From Undibacterium hunanense (GTDB lineage Bacteria > Pseudomonadota > Gammaproteobacteria > Burkholderiales > Burkholderiaceae_D): 64,000 nt of DNA. The translations under genes and the position numbers were made by a program. The notes beneath the pieces were generated by a model. The model searched no databases. It saw only the letters and a list, made by a program, of their open reading frames with translations, and had not been told where the DNA came from. Positions 37,034 to 47,432 of this stretch are shown piece after piece. The stretch covers positions 124,001 through 188,000 of the forward strand of contig NZ_JACOGF010000006.1 of the NCBI RefSeq assembly GCF_014284335.1, in the 5' to 3' direction. Position 1 is the first letter of the stretch; each line of letters begins with the position of its first letter.

Positions 37034-37693
37034 TCAAATTCCATTCTGGCTGGCTGAATGCTGACGGCCAGCCAGATGTGATTCCAGTACATTGCTTTTG
37101 GCAAGCGGGGTCGCCGCCTGCGCAGCGCTTATCCATTCTTCAGTGCTGGTCACTGCGGCAAAATTTGAATGGAAGACTACACTGTAAATGCGATGGATTT
37201 CTTCTGCGCTGGCAAACCCGGCTGCATTGGCATAAGGCAGACTGCCGCTGGCATCGGTCAGCACTTCGACTGTATAGCCATTATGCGCAGCTTCATAGAT
37301 GGTACTGGCATTGCAGTTATGGGTCATGTAACCAACGACGCTGATGGTTGTGATTTCATTTTTCTGCAACCACACCGCTGCATCGGTACCGGTAAATACG
37401 CTGGCCATGTTTTTTTCTATGCGATGGTCCGCATGACGGCTGGCGACAACTTCATGCAGTTGCCAGCTTTGCGAGCCGCGCGCAAAAATAGGGGCACTTT
37501 CTGGCGCAGAATGCTGGACAACCAGTACCGGAATACCCGCCTCTTTGGCGGCATCCATTGCCCTGCCTATATTGCGTAAAGACACCTGAGGATCAGGGTA
37601 TTCAATCAACATATTGCCGGTGAAATATTCATTTTGCACATCAATGACGATCAGGGCACGTTTTACGTTTTGGTTTGTTGTAACGCTAGTCAT
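37034..37693 (-). CDS. Isochorismatase-family cysteine hydrolase
   Basis: A 219-residue alpha/beta hydrolase. The catalytic triad is visible as Asp in ALIVIDVQNEYF, Lys in RIEKNMASVF, and Cys in VGYMTHNCNAST. Family members hydrolyse isochorismate, nicotinamide or N-carbamoyl compounds; the exact substrate is unknown. The ATG at 37693 has AGGAAG upstream; an ATG 14 codons earlier is less likely. It is divergent (126 bases) from a GlxA-type regulator gene that probably controls it. Confidence 0.88.
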   Translation of the reverse strand: MTSVTTNQNVKRALIVIDVQNEYFTGNMLIEYPDPQVSLRNIGRAMDAAKEAGIPVLVVQHSAPESAPIFARGSQSWQLHEVVASRHADHRIEKNMASVFTGTDAAVWLQKNEITTISVVGYMTHNCNASTIYEAAHNGYTVEVLTDASGSLPYANAAGFASAEEIHRIYSVVFHSNFAAVTSTEEWISAAQAATPLAKSNVLESHLAGRQHSASQNGI

Positions 37694-37819
37694 GGCTGCT
37701 TCCTGTTGTTTGGGTTGATCAAAAATAATCAGCACTTATGCTGTCCATGTGCATCATTCTCGGTGAAAACCGGATATGGAATAAGTGACCCGATAGCCAA
37801 TATTCGATACAATTGGGCC

Positions 37820-38857
37820 ATGCATACAATTAAACCTGTCAATCGTGTGAATGTAGCTGTGCTGGCCTTTGACGGCATCAGCCCGTTTCATCTGTCTGTA
37901 CCCTGCATGGTGTTTGGCGAACACCATGCGAGTATCGACCTGCCACGATTTCATCTGCGTGTATGCAGTTCCCCTTCCCCATCAGACGGCAGCGGCAGGG
38001 CTGACAAGCTGCGTACCGCACGTACCATACCTACCATACGTACCATAAGCACCAATGCCGGTTTCAGCATACAGACACAGCATGGGCTGAACGTACTGGC
38101 CCGCGCCGACATGGTGGTGATACCATCCTGGCATGATGATTTGCGTCCGGCCCCGCCGGAACTGTTGAAAGCCATACGACGCGCCCACCAGGCCGGAGCA
38201 CGCATCATTGGCTTGTGTCTGGGTGCATTTGTGCTGGCAGAGGCTGGCTTGCTGGAACAGCGCAGTGCCAGCACCCACTGGGCACTGGTCAAAGAATTCT
38301 CCGAGCGTTATCCACATATCAGGCTGGATCCGAATGTGCTGTATGTCGATCATGGTGACGTGATCACTTCGGCTGGTACCGCCGCTGGCATTGATTGCTG
38401 TCTGCATGTCTTGCGCACCAGCTATGGGGCAGAAGCGGCGGCGCATGTGGCGCGCCGCATGGTGGTGGCCCCGCATCGCCAGGGCGGCCAGGCGCAATAC
38501 ATAGAACAGCCGTTACCGGTACTGGCCACAGATGAACGCATGGCCAAAGTGCTGGAATGGATGCTGGCCCATCTGGCAGACACCCAGCATCTGGACGAAT
38601 TGGCGGCAAGGGCCTTGATGAGCAGGCGCAGTTTTACCCGCCATTTCCAGCAACAGACCGGCACCACTGTCGGAAAATGGTTGCTGAACCAGCGTCTGGC
38701 GTTGGCTCAGCGGCAACTCGAAGCGGGCAAACGGTCTATTGACGATATCGCCATGGATACGGGTTTTGGTTCCGCCTTGTTGCTGCGCCGCTATTTTGCC
38801 CGCGAATTCGGGATTTCGCCCTCGGCTTACCGGCGTGCATTTCGCGGCGAAGACTGA
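37820..38857 (+). CDS. GlxA-family AraC-type transcriptional regulator
   Basis: A 345-residue regulator with an N-terminal DJ-1/PfpI-like (type 1 glutamine amidotransferase-like) domain. It includes NVAVLAFDGISPFHLSVPCMVFGE and IIGLCLGAFVLAEAGLL with the elbow Cys. The C-terminal AraC DNA-binding domain has two helix-turn-helices (HLDELAARALMSRRSFTRHFQQQTG and SIDDIAMDTGFGSALLLRRYFAREFGISPSAYRRAF). The ATG at 37820 is chosen by homology of the N-terminus. It probably regulates the divergent isochorismatase gene. An unusual Arg-Thr-Ile repeat (ARTIPTIRTIST) sits in the first domain. Confidence 0.88.
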   Translation: MHTIKPVNRVNVAVLAFDGISPFHLSVPCMVFGEHHASIDLPRFHLRVCSSPSPSDGSGRADKLRTARTIPTIRTISTNAGFSIQTQHGLNVLARADMVVIPSWHDDLRPAPPELLKAIRRAHQAGARIIGLCLGAFVLAEAGLLEQRSASTHWALVKEFSERYPHIRLDPNVLYVDHGDVITSAGTAAGIDCCLHVLRTSYGAEAAAHVARRMVVAPHRQGGQAQYIEQPLPVLATDERMAKVLEWMLAHLADTQHLDELAARALMSRRSFTRHFQQQTGTTVGKWLLNQRLALAQRQLEAGKRSIDDIAMDTGFGSALLLRRYFAREFGISPSAYRRAFRGED

Positions 38858-38977
38858 AGCCAGCCCCCATCCTGCGATGCAGGCATAAAATATGCCTGTA
38901 AATTGCCAGCATGAATAGCATGATCCCCTTTAAAATACCCACTACCGCATCTCTGGCCCTTAATTTATCCAATTACC

Positions 38978-39835
38978 ATGCCAAGCATCGCTGAACTGAA
39001 CATTTACCCAATCAAATCCTGCGCTGGCATACGGCTGAACACTGCCGTCCTGACGGATACCGGCCTGAGCGCGGGTGGTGTGTATGACAGGGAATGGATG
39101 CTGGTGGATGAACAGGGCCTGTTCCTGACACAAAGGGAATATCCGCTGATGGCAACGATACGCCCGGAACTGGGCAGCGAGCATTTGCTGGTACATGCAG
39201 CCAACATGACTGCTTTGCAACTCCCCCTGCAACTGCCAGCAGAACAATCTGATGATGCACCAGTACAGGTAACGATCTGGGAAGAAAGTTTTCTGGCTCT
39301 GGATGCTGGTGATGAAGCCGCCGCCTGGTTCAGTCAGGTGCTTGGCGTAGCCTGCAGGCTGGTACGCTCCAGCGTACACACCCAGCGCTTTGCCAACCAG
39401 AAATGGACCGGGGATAAACGCGTACCCACGCGGTTTTCTGATGGTTACCCCATCTTGCTAACGGGTACAGCTTCGCTCGATGACTTGAATGAACGCCTTC
39501 AACAACAGGGCCGTGACGCATTGCCAATGAACCGCTTTCGTCCTAATGTGGTGCTGGATGAGATGGAAGCCTATGAAGAAGATTATGCGGAATGCTTTGA
39601 AATCGGTGCCGACATACAGTTGCGTCCGGTCAAGCCCTGTCCGCGCTGTCCCATGCCCTCAATTGATCAACTGACCGAAAAAATCGGCCCTGATCCTTTG
39701 GACATCTTGCAGACTTACCGCGCCAACCCGCTGGTGGATGGTGGCATTACTTTTGGCATGAACGTCATTCTGGACAGTGGCGCCGGGCACACCCTGCGAC
39801 TTGGTGATGAAGTCAATATGCAGATTGCCTTTTAA
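38978..39835 (+). CDS. MOSC domain protein with N-terminal beta-barrel domain
   Basis: A 285-residue molybdenum-cofactor-binding-type protein related to YcbX/mARC. The N-terminal MOSC_N domain reads PSIAELNIYPIKSCAGIRLNTAVLTDTGLSAGGVYDREWMLVDEQG. The MOSC domain includes GDKRVPTRFSDGYPILLTG, MNRFRPNVVLDEMEAYEED and the cysteine motif VKPCPRCPMPSID, which holds the probable cofactor ligand. The C-terminal 2Fe-2S domain of YcbX is absent. It is likely co-transcribed with the next gene, 17 bases away. Confidence 0.88.
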   Translation: MPSIAELNIYPIKSCAGIRLNTAVLTDTGLSAGGVYDREWMLVDEQGLFLTQREYPLMATIRPELGSEHLLVHAANMTALQLPLQLPAEQSDDAPVQVTIWEESFLALDAGDEAAAWFSQVLGVACRLVRSSVHTQRFANQKWTGDKRVPTRFSDGYPILLTGTASLDDLNERLQQQGRDALPMNRFRPNVVLDEMEAYEEDYAECFEIGADIQLRPVKPCPRCPMPSIDQLTEKIGPDPLDILQTYRANPLVDGGITFGMNVILDSGAGHTLRLGDEVNMQIAF

Positions 39836-39852
39836 CAGCAGAACAACTCATT

Positions 39853-41001
39853 ATGGATAGCGCCATCCCCGCCCCTGACGACGATACCCTGGAGCTTGAT
39901 GCTCAGGACGCGCTGCAAGAATTGCAACGCGAAAATCAGGCTTTGCGCGCGCGGCTGGAAAACCTGCTGGAACTGGCACATCGCAATCAAAGCATCATGG
40001 CCCGCCATCAAAACTTTGATTTAAAGATCATCGGTGCCAACAGTTTCCGTGAATTGATCACGAATATTTTCAGTGCACTGGCGATCACTTCCGAACTGGA
40101 TGTGGTGTCGCTGGTACTGTTCGATAAATATGGCGACCTGCAACAAATGCTGGCTGACCTGAAAATTGATCTCAATGAATTCCCTCACCTGCTGTTTCTG
40201 CGACATGAGGTTGAATTAAGCCAGCCCGAATCAGCCTTGCGCAAACCACAGCTGGGTCTGTACCAGAGCCTGGCCTATGCATCGTATTTCACCAGTTTCA
40301 ACAAGAAACCGGCCAGCATCGCCATCATCCCTATGCGCCGTCAGGGCAGGCTGATCGGTTGCCTGAATGTAGGCAGCTTCCGGGCCGACCGCTTTCAGCC
40401 GAATATGGCCACCGATTTTATCGAGCGCCTGGGCTCCATCATTGCCATCTGTCTGGAAAATGTCATCAATAATGAACGGCTGACCTATATAGGCATGACC
40501 GATCCGCTGACCAATGTCAGCAACCGTCGCTATGTGGAACAAAGAACACTGGAAGAAATAGGCCGTGCGCGCCGGCAGCGCTACAGCATTGCCTGCATGT
40601 ATCTGGATATTGATTTTTTCAAACAAATCAATGACCGTTATGGACATGAAGGTGGCGATGATGTGCTGAAAGAAGTGGCAAGACGCATCAAGGCTGAACT
40701 GCGCCTGAGCGATACGCTGGGGCGGTTTGGTGGCGAAGAATTCGTGGTGGTATTGGTCAACACCAATCTGCATGATGCCATTCTGGTAGCGGAACGCATA
40801 CGCAAGAGTATCGCCAGCCAGGAATTTACATTGAGCGCATCAGGCACTTGCCAGGCCACGATTTCCATCGGCCTCACAACCATCGATGAAAAGTCTAACC
40901 AGGACAACGCCAGCGTCGTCGCACGGGATATGCTGCAACGCGCAGACCGGGCTTTGTATCAGGCTAAAAACGGTGGACGCAATCAGGTACGCTGCTATTG
41001 A
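39853..41001 (+). CDS. DUF484/GAF-like diguanylate cyclase
   Basis: A 382-residue soluble protein. A short coiled-coil (ALQELQRENQALRARLENLLELAHRNQ) is followed by a DUF484/GAF-like sensor region (about 50-210) and a GGDEF domain (about 220-380). The latter has DPLTNVSNRRYVEQ, LDIDFFKQINDRYGHEGGDDVL and the intact active site LGRFGGEEFVVVL. It should synthesise cyclic-di-GMP in the cytoplasm in response to an unknown signal. Confidence 0.9.
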   Translation: MDSAIPAPDDDTLELDAQDALQELQRENQALRARLENLLELAHRNQSIMARHQNFDLKIIGANSFRELITNIFSALAITSELDVVSLVLFDKYGDLQQMLADLKIDLNEFPHLLFLRHEVELSQPESALRKPQLGLYQSLAYASYFTSFNKKPASIAIIPMRRQGRLIGCLNVGSFRADRFQPNMATDFIERLGSIIAICLENVINNERLTYIGMTDPLTNVSNRRYVEQRTLEEIGRARRQRYSIACMYLDIDFFKQINDRYGHEGGDDVLKEVARRIKAELRLSDTLGRFGGEEFVVVLVNTNLHDAILVAERIRKSIASQEFTLSASGTCQATISIGLTTIDEKSNQDNASVVARDMLQRADRALYQAKNGGRNQVRCY

Positions 41002-41068
41002 AGCGACAAGGGACTGCGGAAGCAGCCCCTGTGCCAGTTTTCACTTATTGAATCCGCTTAAGAATCAG

Positions 41069-41355
<287 letters not shown>

Positions 41356-41417
41356 TCACTTCTCATTCAGGCGGTTTGTGTCAAACCGTTATTACTGCCG
41401 CTACCGGCAAACAGCTA

Positions 41418-41966
<549 letters not shown>

Positions 41967-42626
41967 TTATGCCTGATTTTCGTGCGTCTCATGCGGCAAG
42001 ATGTTGCGTTGCAGTATATGAAAGAACACACTACCTGCCTTGTCTGCCCTGACAACTTGCCATTCGGAAAGTATTTTTGCCAGATTTTCATCCTCTACCG
42101 GTTCTGCCAATGAGAACTCGGCCTCTACGTACAAAACAGACTTTGCCTGCATTACACGGCTGCATAAAGGCAGGATACGGGCCAGCCAGTCCTGCCCAAA
42201 AGGTGGATCCAGAAAAACAACATCCAGCATCTGTTGTTTGTCCGCAAATACCTGTAGCGCCTTGGCGGCATCACCACGTATCAGATTACATTGGCTGGCC
42301 TGCAATTTTTCCTTGATCTGTTCCAGCTGGCGGAAGGCTGGTGTATGCGATTCCACCATATACACCTGCAAGGCACCGCGACTGGCTGCCTCAAAACCCA
42401 GGGCACCGCTACCGGCAAACAGGTCCAGGCAAGTCTTGTTTCCCCAAGCATTATCCAGCAAATGATTTAGCCAGTTAAATACGGTTTCACGCACACGGTC
42501 GGGCGTGGGCCGCAAGCCCTCTGCTTCTATGACGCTGAGGACAGTACGCTTCCACTGACCGCCGATGATCCTGACCTGATGACTGGAACGTTTGATAGGT
42601 GTAGTTTTTTTACTATTTGTTTTCAT
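41967..42626 (-). CDS. rsmD: 16S rRNA (guanine966-N2)-methyltransferase
   Basis: A 219-residue SAM-dependent methyltransferase that modifies G966 of 16S rRNA. Motifs: RIIGGQWKRTVLSV and GLRPTPDRVRETVFNWL at the N-terminus, the SAM site CLDLFAGSGALGFEAASRG, and the catalytic DPPF motif (VVFLDPPFGQDWL). A basic Lys/Ser-rich leader of about 15 residues precedes the domain. It is divergent from ftsY and upstream of coaD. Confidence 0.95.
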   Translation of the reverse strand: MKTNSKKTTPIKRSSHQVRIIGGQWKRTVLSVIEAEGLRPTPDRVRETVFNWLNHLLDNAWGNKTCLDLFAGSGALGFEAASRGALQVYMVESHTPAFRQLEQIKEKLQASQCNLIRGDAAKALQVFADKQQMLDVVFLDPPFGQDWLARILPLCSRVMQAKSVLYVEAEFSLAEPVEDENLAKILSEWQVVRADKAGSVFFHILQRNILPHETHENQA

Positions 42627-42737
42627 TGCATGCTTGACACTGGAGCATAAGTTTACCGGGCGCTGTCTGTTAGAATGGCAGCATTCTCATATCAGGATGG
42701 GCATTCTGGCCATCCGCATTCCGGTAAATCACTCCCG

Positions 42738-43826
42738 ATGTTTAGTTTTTTTAAAAAGAAGCCCAAAGAAGAAGCGCCTGCTGTCATACCTGGTATTGCG
42801 CCTGCCGCTACCACTATTGAGGCACCTGTCGCCACAACGGCAGACGCGCTTGCTGCACCTGCCACATCTGCTGCCACAGTGGTGACAGCAAGCACACCAA
42901 TCATTGCCGAAGTCGCCCAGGCGGAGCCAAAACGCTCATGGCTGAGCCGCCTGAAAGCAGGTCTGGCCAAGACATCCACGAATCTTACCACCCTCTTCAT
43001 CGGCGCTCGCATTGATGATGATTTGTATGAAGAGCTGGAAGCCGCCTTGCTGACCGCCGATGCCGGAGTTGAAGCCACACAATTCCTGCTGGATGGGCTG
43101 AAGAAAAAGGTCAAGGAAGAAAAACTGACCGAAGCCGAACAAGTCAAATCTGCCTTGAAAGTGTTGCTGCTGGACTTGCTGACGCCTTTGCAAAAACCGC
43201 TGGAGCTAGGGCGCTATCAGCCAATGGTGATGATGATTACCGGCGTCAACGGTGCCGGCAAGACTACCACCATAGGCAAACTGGCCAAGCATATGCAAAG
43301 CCATCAGCAATCGGTATTGCTGGCAGCAGGCGACACCTTCCGTGCGGCAGCGCGTGAACAACTGACGATCTGGGGTGAACGCAATAATGTCACCGTCATC
43401 TCGCAAGAATCCGGTGACCCGGCAGCGGTAGCATTTGATGCTGTTGCTTCGGCCCGTGCACGCGGTACGGATGTGGTGATGGTTGATACCGCCGGACGCC
43501 TGCCTACCCAGCTGCACCTGATGGAAGAGTTAAAGAAAATCAAGCGCGTGATAGGCAAGGGCATGGACGGTGCACCGCAAGAAGTCTTGCTGATCATCGA
43601 TGGCAATACGGGCCAAAATGCCCTGGCACAGGTCAAGGCTTTTGACGATGCATTGCAACTCACCGGCCTGGTGATTACCAAACTGGACGGCACGGCCAAA
43701 GGCGGCGTATTGGCTGCGATTGCCAAAAACCGCCCGGTACCTGTGTATTTCATTGGTATAGGTGAACAGATCGAAGATTTGCAACCCTTCAATGCGCAGG
43801 AATTTGTGGACGCCCTGCTGAATTGA
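42738..43826 (+). CDS. ftsY: Signal recognition particle receptor FtsY
   Basis: SRP receptor GTPase that delivers ribosome-nascent chain complexes to the membrane. The 362 residues start MFSFFKKKPKEEAP. The N-terminal variable region is Ala/Thr-rich rather than strongly acidic; the N domain follows (SWLSRLKAGLAKTSTNL...). The G domain has GVNGAGKTTTIGKLA, DTFRAAAREQL, DTAGRLPTQ, TKLDGTAKGG and GIGEQIEDLQPF. I place the start at 42738 because the 21 upstream in-frame residues are unlike the family. It leads ftsY-ftsE-ftsX-rpoH. Confidence 0.96.
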   Translation: MFSFFKKKPKEEAPAVIPGIAPAATTIEAPVATTADALAAPATSAATVVTASTPIIAEVAQAEPKRSWLSRLKAGLAKTSTNLTTLFIGARIDDDLYEELEAALLTADAGVEATQFLLDGLKKKVKEEKLTEAEQVKSALKVLLLDLLTPLQKPLELGRYQPMVMMITGVNGAGKTTTIGKLAKHMQSHQQSVLLAAGDTFRAAAREQLTIWGERNNVTVISQESGDPAAVAFDAVASARARGTDVVMVDTAGRLPTQLHLMEELKKIKRVIGKGMDGAPQEVLLIIDGNTGQNALAQVKAFDDALQLTGLVITKLDGTAKGGVLAAIAKNRPVPVYFIGIGEQIEDLQPFNAQEFVDALLN

Positions 43827-43960
43827 TGCGGGTCAGACGCACGCGCTTGAGATGGCATTAACACGTCAGACATTACAAGTTGCGTCAGCGCTGTTGTAAT
43901 ACTAAAACAGAATTTGAATGCTCACTTCCATTTCTCTCATTCACTCTGAATTGGCCGACC

Positions 43961-44635
43961 ATGATAGTCTTTGAACACGTCAGCAAACAATATTCACAAG
44001 ATGCCTATGCATTGAAAGATGTGTCGCTGTCGATTGCCGATGGTGAACTGATTTTTCTGGCAGGCCCTTCCGGTGCTGGCAAATCCACTCTGTTGAAAAT
44101 GATCGCGGGCATAGAAAAACCCAGCAGCGGCCGTGTTAGCGTCAACGGCCAGGACATCAGCAAGCTGAAAACCAGCAGCCTGCCCTATCTGCGCCGCAAG
44201 CTGGGCCTGATACTGCAAGACCAGAAATTATTGAATGACCGTAGCGTCCTGTCGAATGTAATGCTGCCCCTGGTTGTCACTGGTGCCTCATCCACGGAAG
44301 CAGAGCAGCGTGCCCGCATCGCCCTGGAAAAAGTCGGCTTGCCGGACAAGGCAGCCAGCTTGCCCATGGCATTGTCTGGCGGTGAACAGCAAAGGGTGGC
44401 GATTGCCCGCGCCATCGTGAATCGTCCCCAGATCATACTGGCAGACGAACCGAGCGCCTTTCTGGACCGCGAAAATGCCAACAAGGTACTGGGTGCGCTC
44501 AAGGCTTTCCAGAGTGCAGGCGTGACCTGCATTATTTCCAGCCATGACGAACAGTTTCTTGACCAGGCCAGCCGCGTAATTTACCTGAGCCAGGGCCAGG
44601 TCGTGAATACCTGGAAATCATCGCTCGCTGCCTGA
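43961..44635 (+). CDS. ftsE: Cell division ATP-binding protein FtsE
   Basis: ATPase of the FtsEX complex that controls septal peptidoglycan hydrolases. The 224 residues start MIVFEHVSKQY. Walker A is GPSGAGKSTLLKMI, the Q-loop LILQDQKLL, the signature LSGGEQQRVAIARAIVNRPQ, and Walker B ILADEPSAFLDRENA. The Walker B context has AFLD rather than the usual GNLD. The ATG at 43961 is chosen by homology. The ftsX gene follows after 40 bases. Confidence 0.96.
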   Translation: MIVFEHVSKQYSQDAYALKDVSLSIADGELIFLAGPSGAGKSTLLKMIAGIEKPSSGRVSVNGQDISKLKTSSLPYLRRKLGLILQDQKLLNDRSVLSNVMLPLVVTGASSTEAEQRARIALEKVGLPDKAASLPMALSGGEQQRVAIARAIVNRPQIILADEPSAFLDRENANKVLGALKAFQSAGVTCIISSHDEQFLDQASRVIYLSQGQVVNTWKSSLAA

Positions 44636-44675
44636 TCCACCTACCCTACATTAGCTGCCCGCAGAGGAAGAATTC

Positions 44676-45590
44676 ATGACCATCTGGTTTCGCCAGCATT
44701 TGTTTGCCTTAAAAAGTGCCCTGACCCATTTACGCGGCAGCCCCGGTAATTTCCTGTTTAATGTGCTGGTGGTTGCCATTGCGCTGGCATTGCCCATCGC
44801 TGGCCTGACGCTGATAGAAAATATCCGCCCCATCTCGTCACAATTGTCGATAGAACCGGAAATCAGTATCTTTGTCAGCCCGGATACGCCACGGCCAACT
44901 GCAACTGCCTTGTCGATACCGATCAAAAAGTTGCTCAAAGAAAAAAATATTACAGCCAGCCTGAACTTCATCCCCAAGGACAAGGCCCTGGCCAGTCTGG
45001 AGCAATCATCCAATCTGGCCGAAGTGCTGTCCACGCTGGGTGGCAACCCTTTGCCGGATGCCTATATCCTGTCGCTGTCGAACAATGATGCCGGCAAGCT
45101 TGATATGCTGGTGGAAGAAATCAGGCAAATGCCTGATGTCGATATCGTGCAACTGGATTCGGCCTGGGTCAAACGGCTGGCGGCACTGGTACAGATCATG
45201 CAACTGGGCTTATTGTTCCTGGCGGCAACGCTTTCTGTGGTGGTAGTGGTGGTGGTGTTCAATGCCACCCGGCTGCAAGTGATCTCTCACCAGTCAGAAA
45301 TTGCCGTGACCCGCCTGCTTGGGGCGACCAATAGCTTTATCCACAAGCCGTACTACTATACTGGTGCCCTGCTCGGTTTGCTGGCCGGTGGCGCCGCTTT
45401 GGGCTTGATCGCAGCATCCCTGCAGCCCTTGAACCGGGCGATTGCAGAATTTGCCAAACTGTATGCATCCGAGTTCCATCTGCAACCACTGGGTCTGCTG
45501 CCCAGTCTGTTATTGCTGGCTGTCAGCATGGTGCTGGGCCTGGTCGGGGTATGGCTGTCGGTCAGAAGACAACTGGCACGGGCAAATTGA
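44676..45590 (+). CDS. ftsX: Cell division protein FtsX
   Basis: Membrane partner of FtsE, 304 residues. Four hydrophobic segments are seen: FLFNVLVVAIALALPIAGLTL, LGLLFLAATLSVVVVVVVFNATRL, YYYTGALLGLLAGGAALGLIAASL and LLPSLLLLAVSMVLGLVGVWLSV. A periplasmic loop lies between the first two (about residues 50-165), and the FtsX domain includes ISHQSEIAVTRLLGATNSFIHKPYYYTG. GAGGAAG lies upstream of the ATG. Confidence 0.95.
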   Translation: MTIWFRQHLFALKSALTHLRGSPGNFLFNVLVVAIALALPIAGLTLIENIRPISSQLSIEPEISIFVSPDTPRPTATALSIPIKKLLKEKNITASLNFIPKDKALASLEQSSNLAEVLSTLGGNPLPDAYILSLSNNDAGKLDMLVEEIRQMPDVDIVQLDSAWVKRLAALVQIMQLGLLFLAATLSVVVVVVVFNATRLQVISHQSEIAVTRLLGATNSFIHKPYYYTGALLGLLAGGAALGLIAASLQPLNRAIAEFAKLYASEFHLQPLGLLPSLLLLAVSMVLGLVGVWLSVRRQLARAN

Positions 45591-45763
45591 ATCCACAGGT
45601 CAACATAGCCTGTGCATTACATCCAGACCATGTTGTAAAGTTAAAATTTACCTCAATGATTGCAACTTTCAGAGCTGGCAGCCATCTAAGCTATATAAGT
45701 ACTTCATATTAATACAAGTTTTTCGATAGATTTTTTTGATGGAATTCATAGAATCACAGTATT

Positions 45764-45790
45764 AGCACTCTTCTCAAGAGAGTGCTAATA
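45764..45790. promoter_or_regulatory. CIRCE operator (HrcA site) upstream of rpoH
   Basis: TTAGCACTC (45764-45772), nine bases, then GAGTGCTAA (45782-45790): an exact match to the CIRCE inverted repeat bound by the HrcA heat-shock repressor. It lies 63 bases before the rpoH start. HrcA control of rpoH would connect the two heat-shock circuits; hrcA itself is not in the window. Confidence 0.92.
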
Positions 45791-45853
45791 TAGGAACTTG
45801 AACGTGCCAGATCGGGTAATTCATACTCAGGATGGCAGCAATGAGGAGGAAAA

Positions 45854-46753
45854 ATGGCAACAACTACAACACAATTAATCCCTGCTTCTGACAGCACCGC
45901 ACTGGCCCTTGGCTTTAGCGGCACGCTGGGAAATATTGATGCCTATATCTCGGCAGTCAATCGCCTGCCTATGCTCACGCATCAGGAAGAGATTGATTAT
46001 GCAAAAAAATTGCGTAACGACAATGATCTCGCAGCAGCGCAACAACTGGTTATGTCGCATCTGCGCCTGGTTGTCTCGATTGCACGCGGCTACCTGGGTT
46101 ATGGCCTGCCACACGCAGACCTGATCCAGGAAGGCAATATCGGCCTGATGAAAGCCGTCAAGCGTTTCGATCCTGACCAGGGCGTACGTCTGGTGTCCTA
46201 TGCCATGCACTGGATCAAGGCAGAGATGCATGAGTACATCCTGAAAAACTGGCGCCTGGTCAAAGTTGCAACAACCAAAGCACAGCGCAAGTTGTTCTTT
46301 AACCTGCGCAGCCATAAAGAAGGCCTGGACGCGATGACACCGAAGCAGATTGATGCCCTGGCATCAACGTTGGATGTCAAACGCGAAGAAGTCATCGAGA
46401 TGGAAATGCGTTTGTCCGGCCATGATATTGCGCTGGATGCACCGACGGATGATGACGATGAGAAATTCGCTCCCATCGCTTATCTGAAGACAGAATCCGA
46501 TGAGCCTACCCGTGTACTGGAAACACGCCAGTACGATCGCCTGCAAAGCGAAGGTCTGGAATCAGCGCTGTCCAAGCTGGATGCACGTTCACGTCACATC
46601 ATCGAAGCACGCTGGTTGAAAAATGATGATGGTACCGGTGCTACCCTGCATGAACTGGCCGATGAATACGGTGTATCTGCCGAACGCATACGCCAGATCG
46701 AAAGTGCGGCATTGAAGAAAATGAAAGGCAGCCTCGCCAGTTTCACTTCCTGA
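45854..46753 (+). CDS. rpoH: RNA polymerase heat-shock sigma factor sigma-32
   Basis: Directs transcription of heat-shock genes. The 299 residues show region 1.2/2 (LPMLTHQEEIDYAKKLR, QEGNIGLMKAVKRFDPDQGVRLVSYAMHWIKAEMHEYILKNWRLVKVATT), the RpoH box (KAQRKLFFNLRSHK), region 3, and region 4 with HTH (TLHELADEYGVSAERIRQIESAALKKMK). A strong AGGAGG precedes the ATG. Upstream of it is a perfect CIRCE operator; no long leader able to form an obvious thermosensor was identified by eye. It follows ftsX as in many proteobacteria. Confidence 0.97.
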   Translation: MATTTTQLIPASDSTALALGFSGTLGNIDAYISAVNRLPMLTHQEEIDYAKKLRNDNDLAAAQQLVMSHLRLVVSIARGYLGYGLPHADLIQEGNIGLMKAVKRFDPDQGVRLVSYAMHWIKAEMHEYILKNWRLVKVATTKAQRKLFFNLRSHKEGLDAMTPKQIDALASTLDVKREEVIEMEMRLSGHDIALDAPTDDDDEKFAPIAYLKTESDEPTRVLETRQYDRLQSEGLESALSKLDARSRHIIEARWLKNDDGTGATLHELADEYGVSAERIRQIESAALKKMKGSLASFTS

Positions 46754-46770
46754 AACCACGGCACTGCATG

Positions 46771-46801
46771 AAAAAGGCACTCATCATTGAGTGCCTTTTT
46801 T
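46771..46801. terminator. Bidirectional intrinsic terminator between rpoH and sco
   Basis: AAAAAGGCACTCA pairs with TGAGTGCCTTTTT around a 4-base loop, 17 bases after the rpoH stop. T-runs on both strands serve the convergent sco gene as well. Confidence 0.85.
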
Positions 46802-46841
46802 ACTTTTACTGCCTGATTTCTCTTTCTCGCTTTCTGTGAGA

Positions 46842-47432
46842 TTACTGCAGCAGCATCTTCAAATCATGGGCAATCGGTTCTGGCCCCTGTCCATGCCGCA
46901 GGAACAGGCGGATACGGCCTTCGGGATCAAATACGTAGCTGCCTGCCGTATGGTCCATAGTGTAGCTGTCAGGCGTTTTGCCTGCAGCCTTTTGATAAAA
47001 CACCTTGAATTCCTTGGCAACTTTGGCGGTAGCAGCAGCATCGCCATACAAACCGAGGAAGCTGGGATCAAAATTTGGTACATAGTTGGCCAGCAGGGCC
47101 TGAGTATCCCGTTCCGGATCTATTGTCACGAACAGAACCTGTACCTTTTGCGCCAGCGGCCCCAGGGATTTCATGACATTCGCCATTTCCACCATGGTGG
47201 TCGGGCAGACATCCGGGCACTGGGTGTAACCGAAGAAAATCACCACTGCCTTGCCACGAAAATCAGCCAGCGTGCGCGGCTTGCCATTGTGGTCGGTCAG
47301 GGCAAAGTCTTTCGCGTAATCGAGGCCAGTCAGGTCGGTATTCACGAACTTTTCTGCCGGTTTCTGGCAGGCCAGCAGCGACACCGCAAGCAGGGCAGCC
47401 GTCAAAGCTTTGAACAGATTGGATATCATCAT
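46842..47432 (-). CDS. SCO1/SenC family copper chaperone lipoprotein
   Basis: Delivers copper to the CuA centre of cytochrome c oxidase subunit II. The 196 residues have a lipobox ([11 protein letters not shown], lipidated Cys about 22). The thioredoxin fold carries the copper motif CxxxC in [18 protein letters not shown] and the distal His in [16 protein letters not shown]. It overlaps ctaB by four bases, being the last gene of SURF1-(SCO-like)-ctaA-ctaB-sco. Confidence 0.93.
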   Translation of the reverse strand: MMISNLFKALTAALLAVSLLACQKPAEKFVNTDLTGLDYAKDFALTDHNGKPRTLADFRGKAVVIFFGYTQCPDVCPTTMVEMANVMKSLGPLAQKVQVLFVTIDPERDTQALLANYVPNFDPSFLGLYGDAAATAKVAKEFKVFYQKAAGKTPDSYTMDHTAGSYVFDPEGRIRLFLRHGQGPEPIAHDLKMLLQ

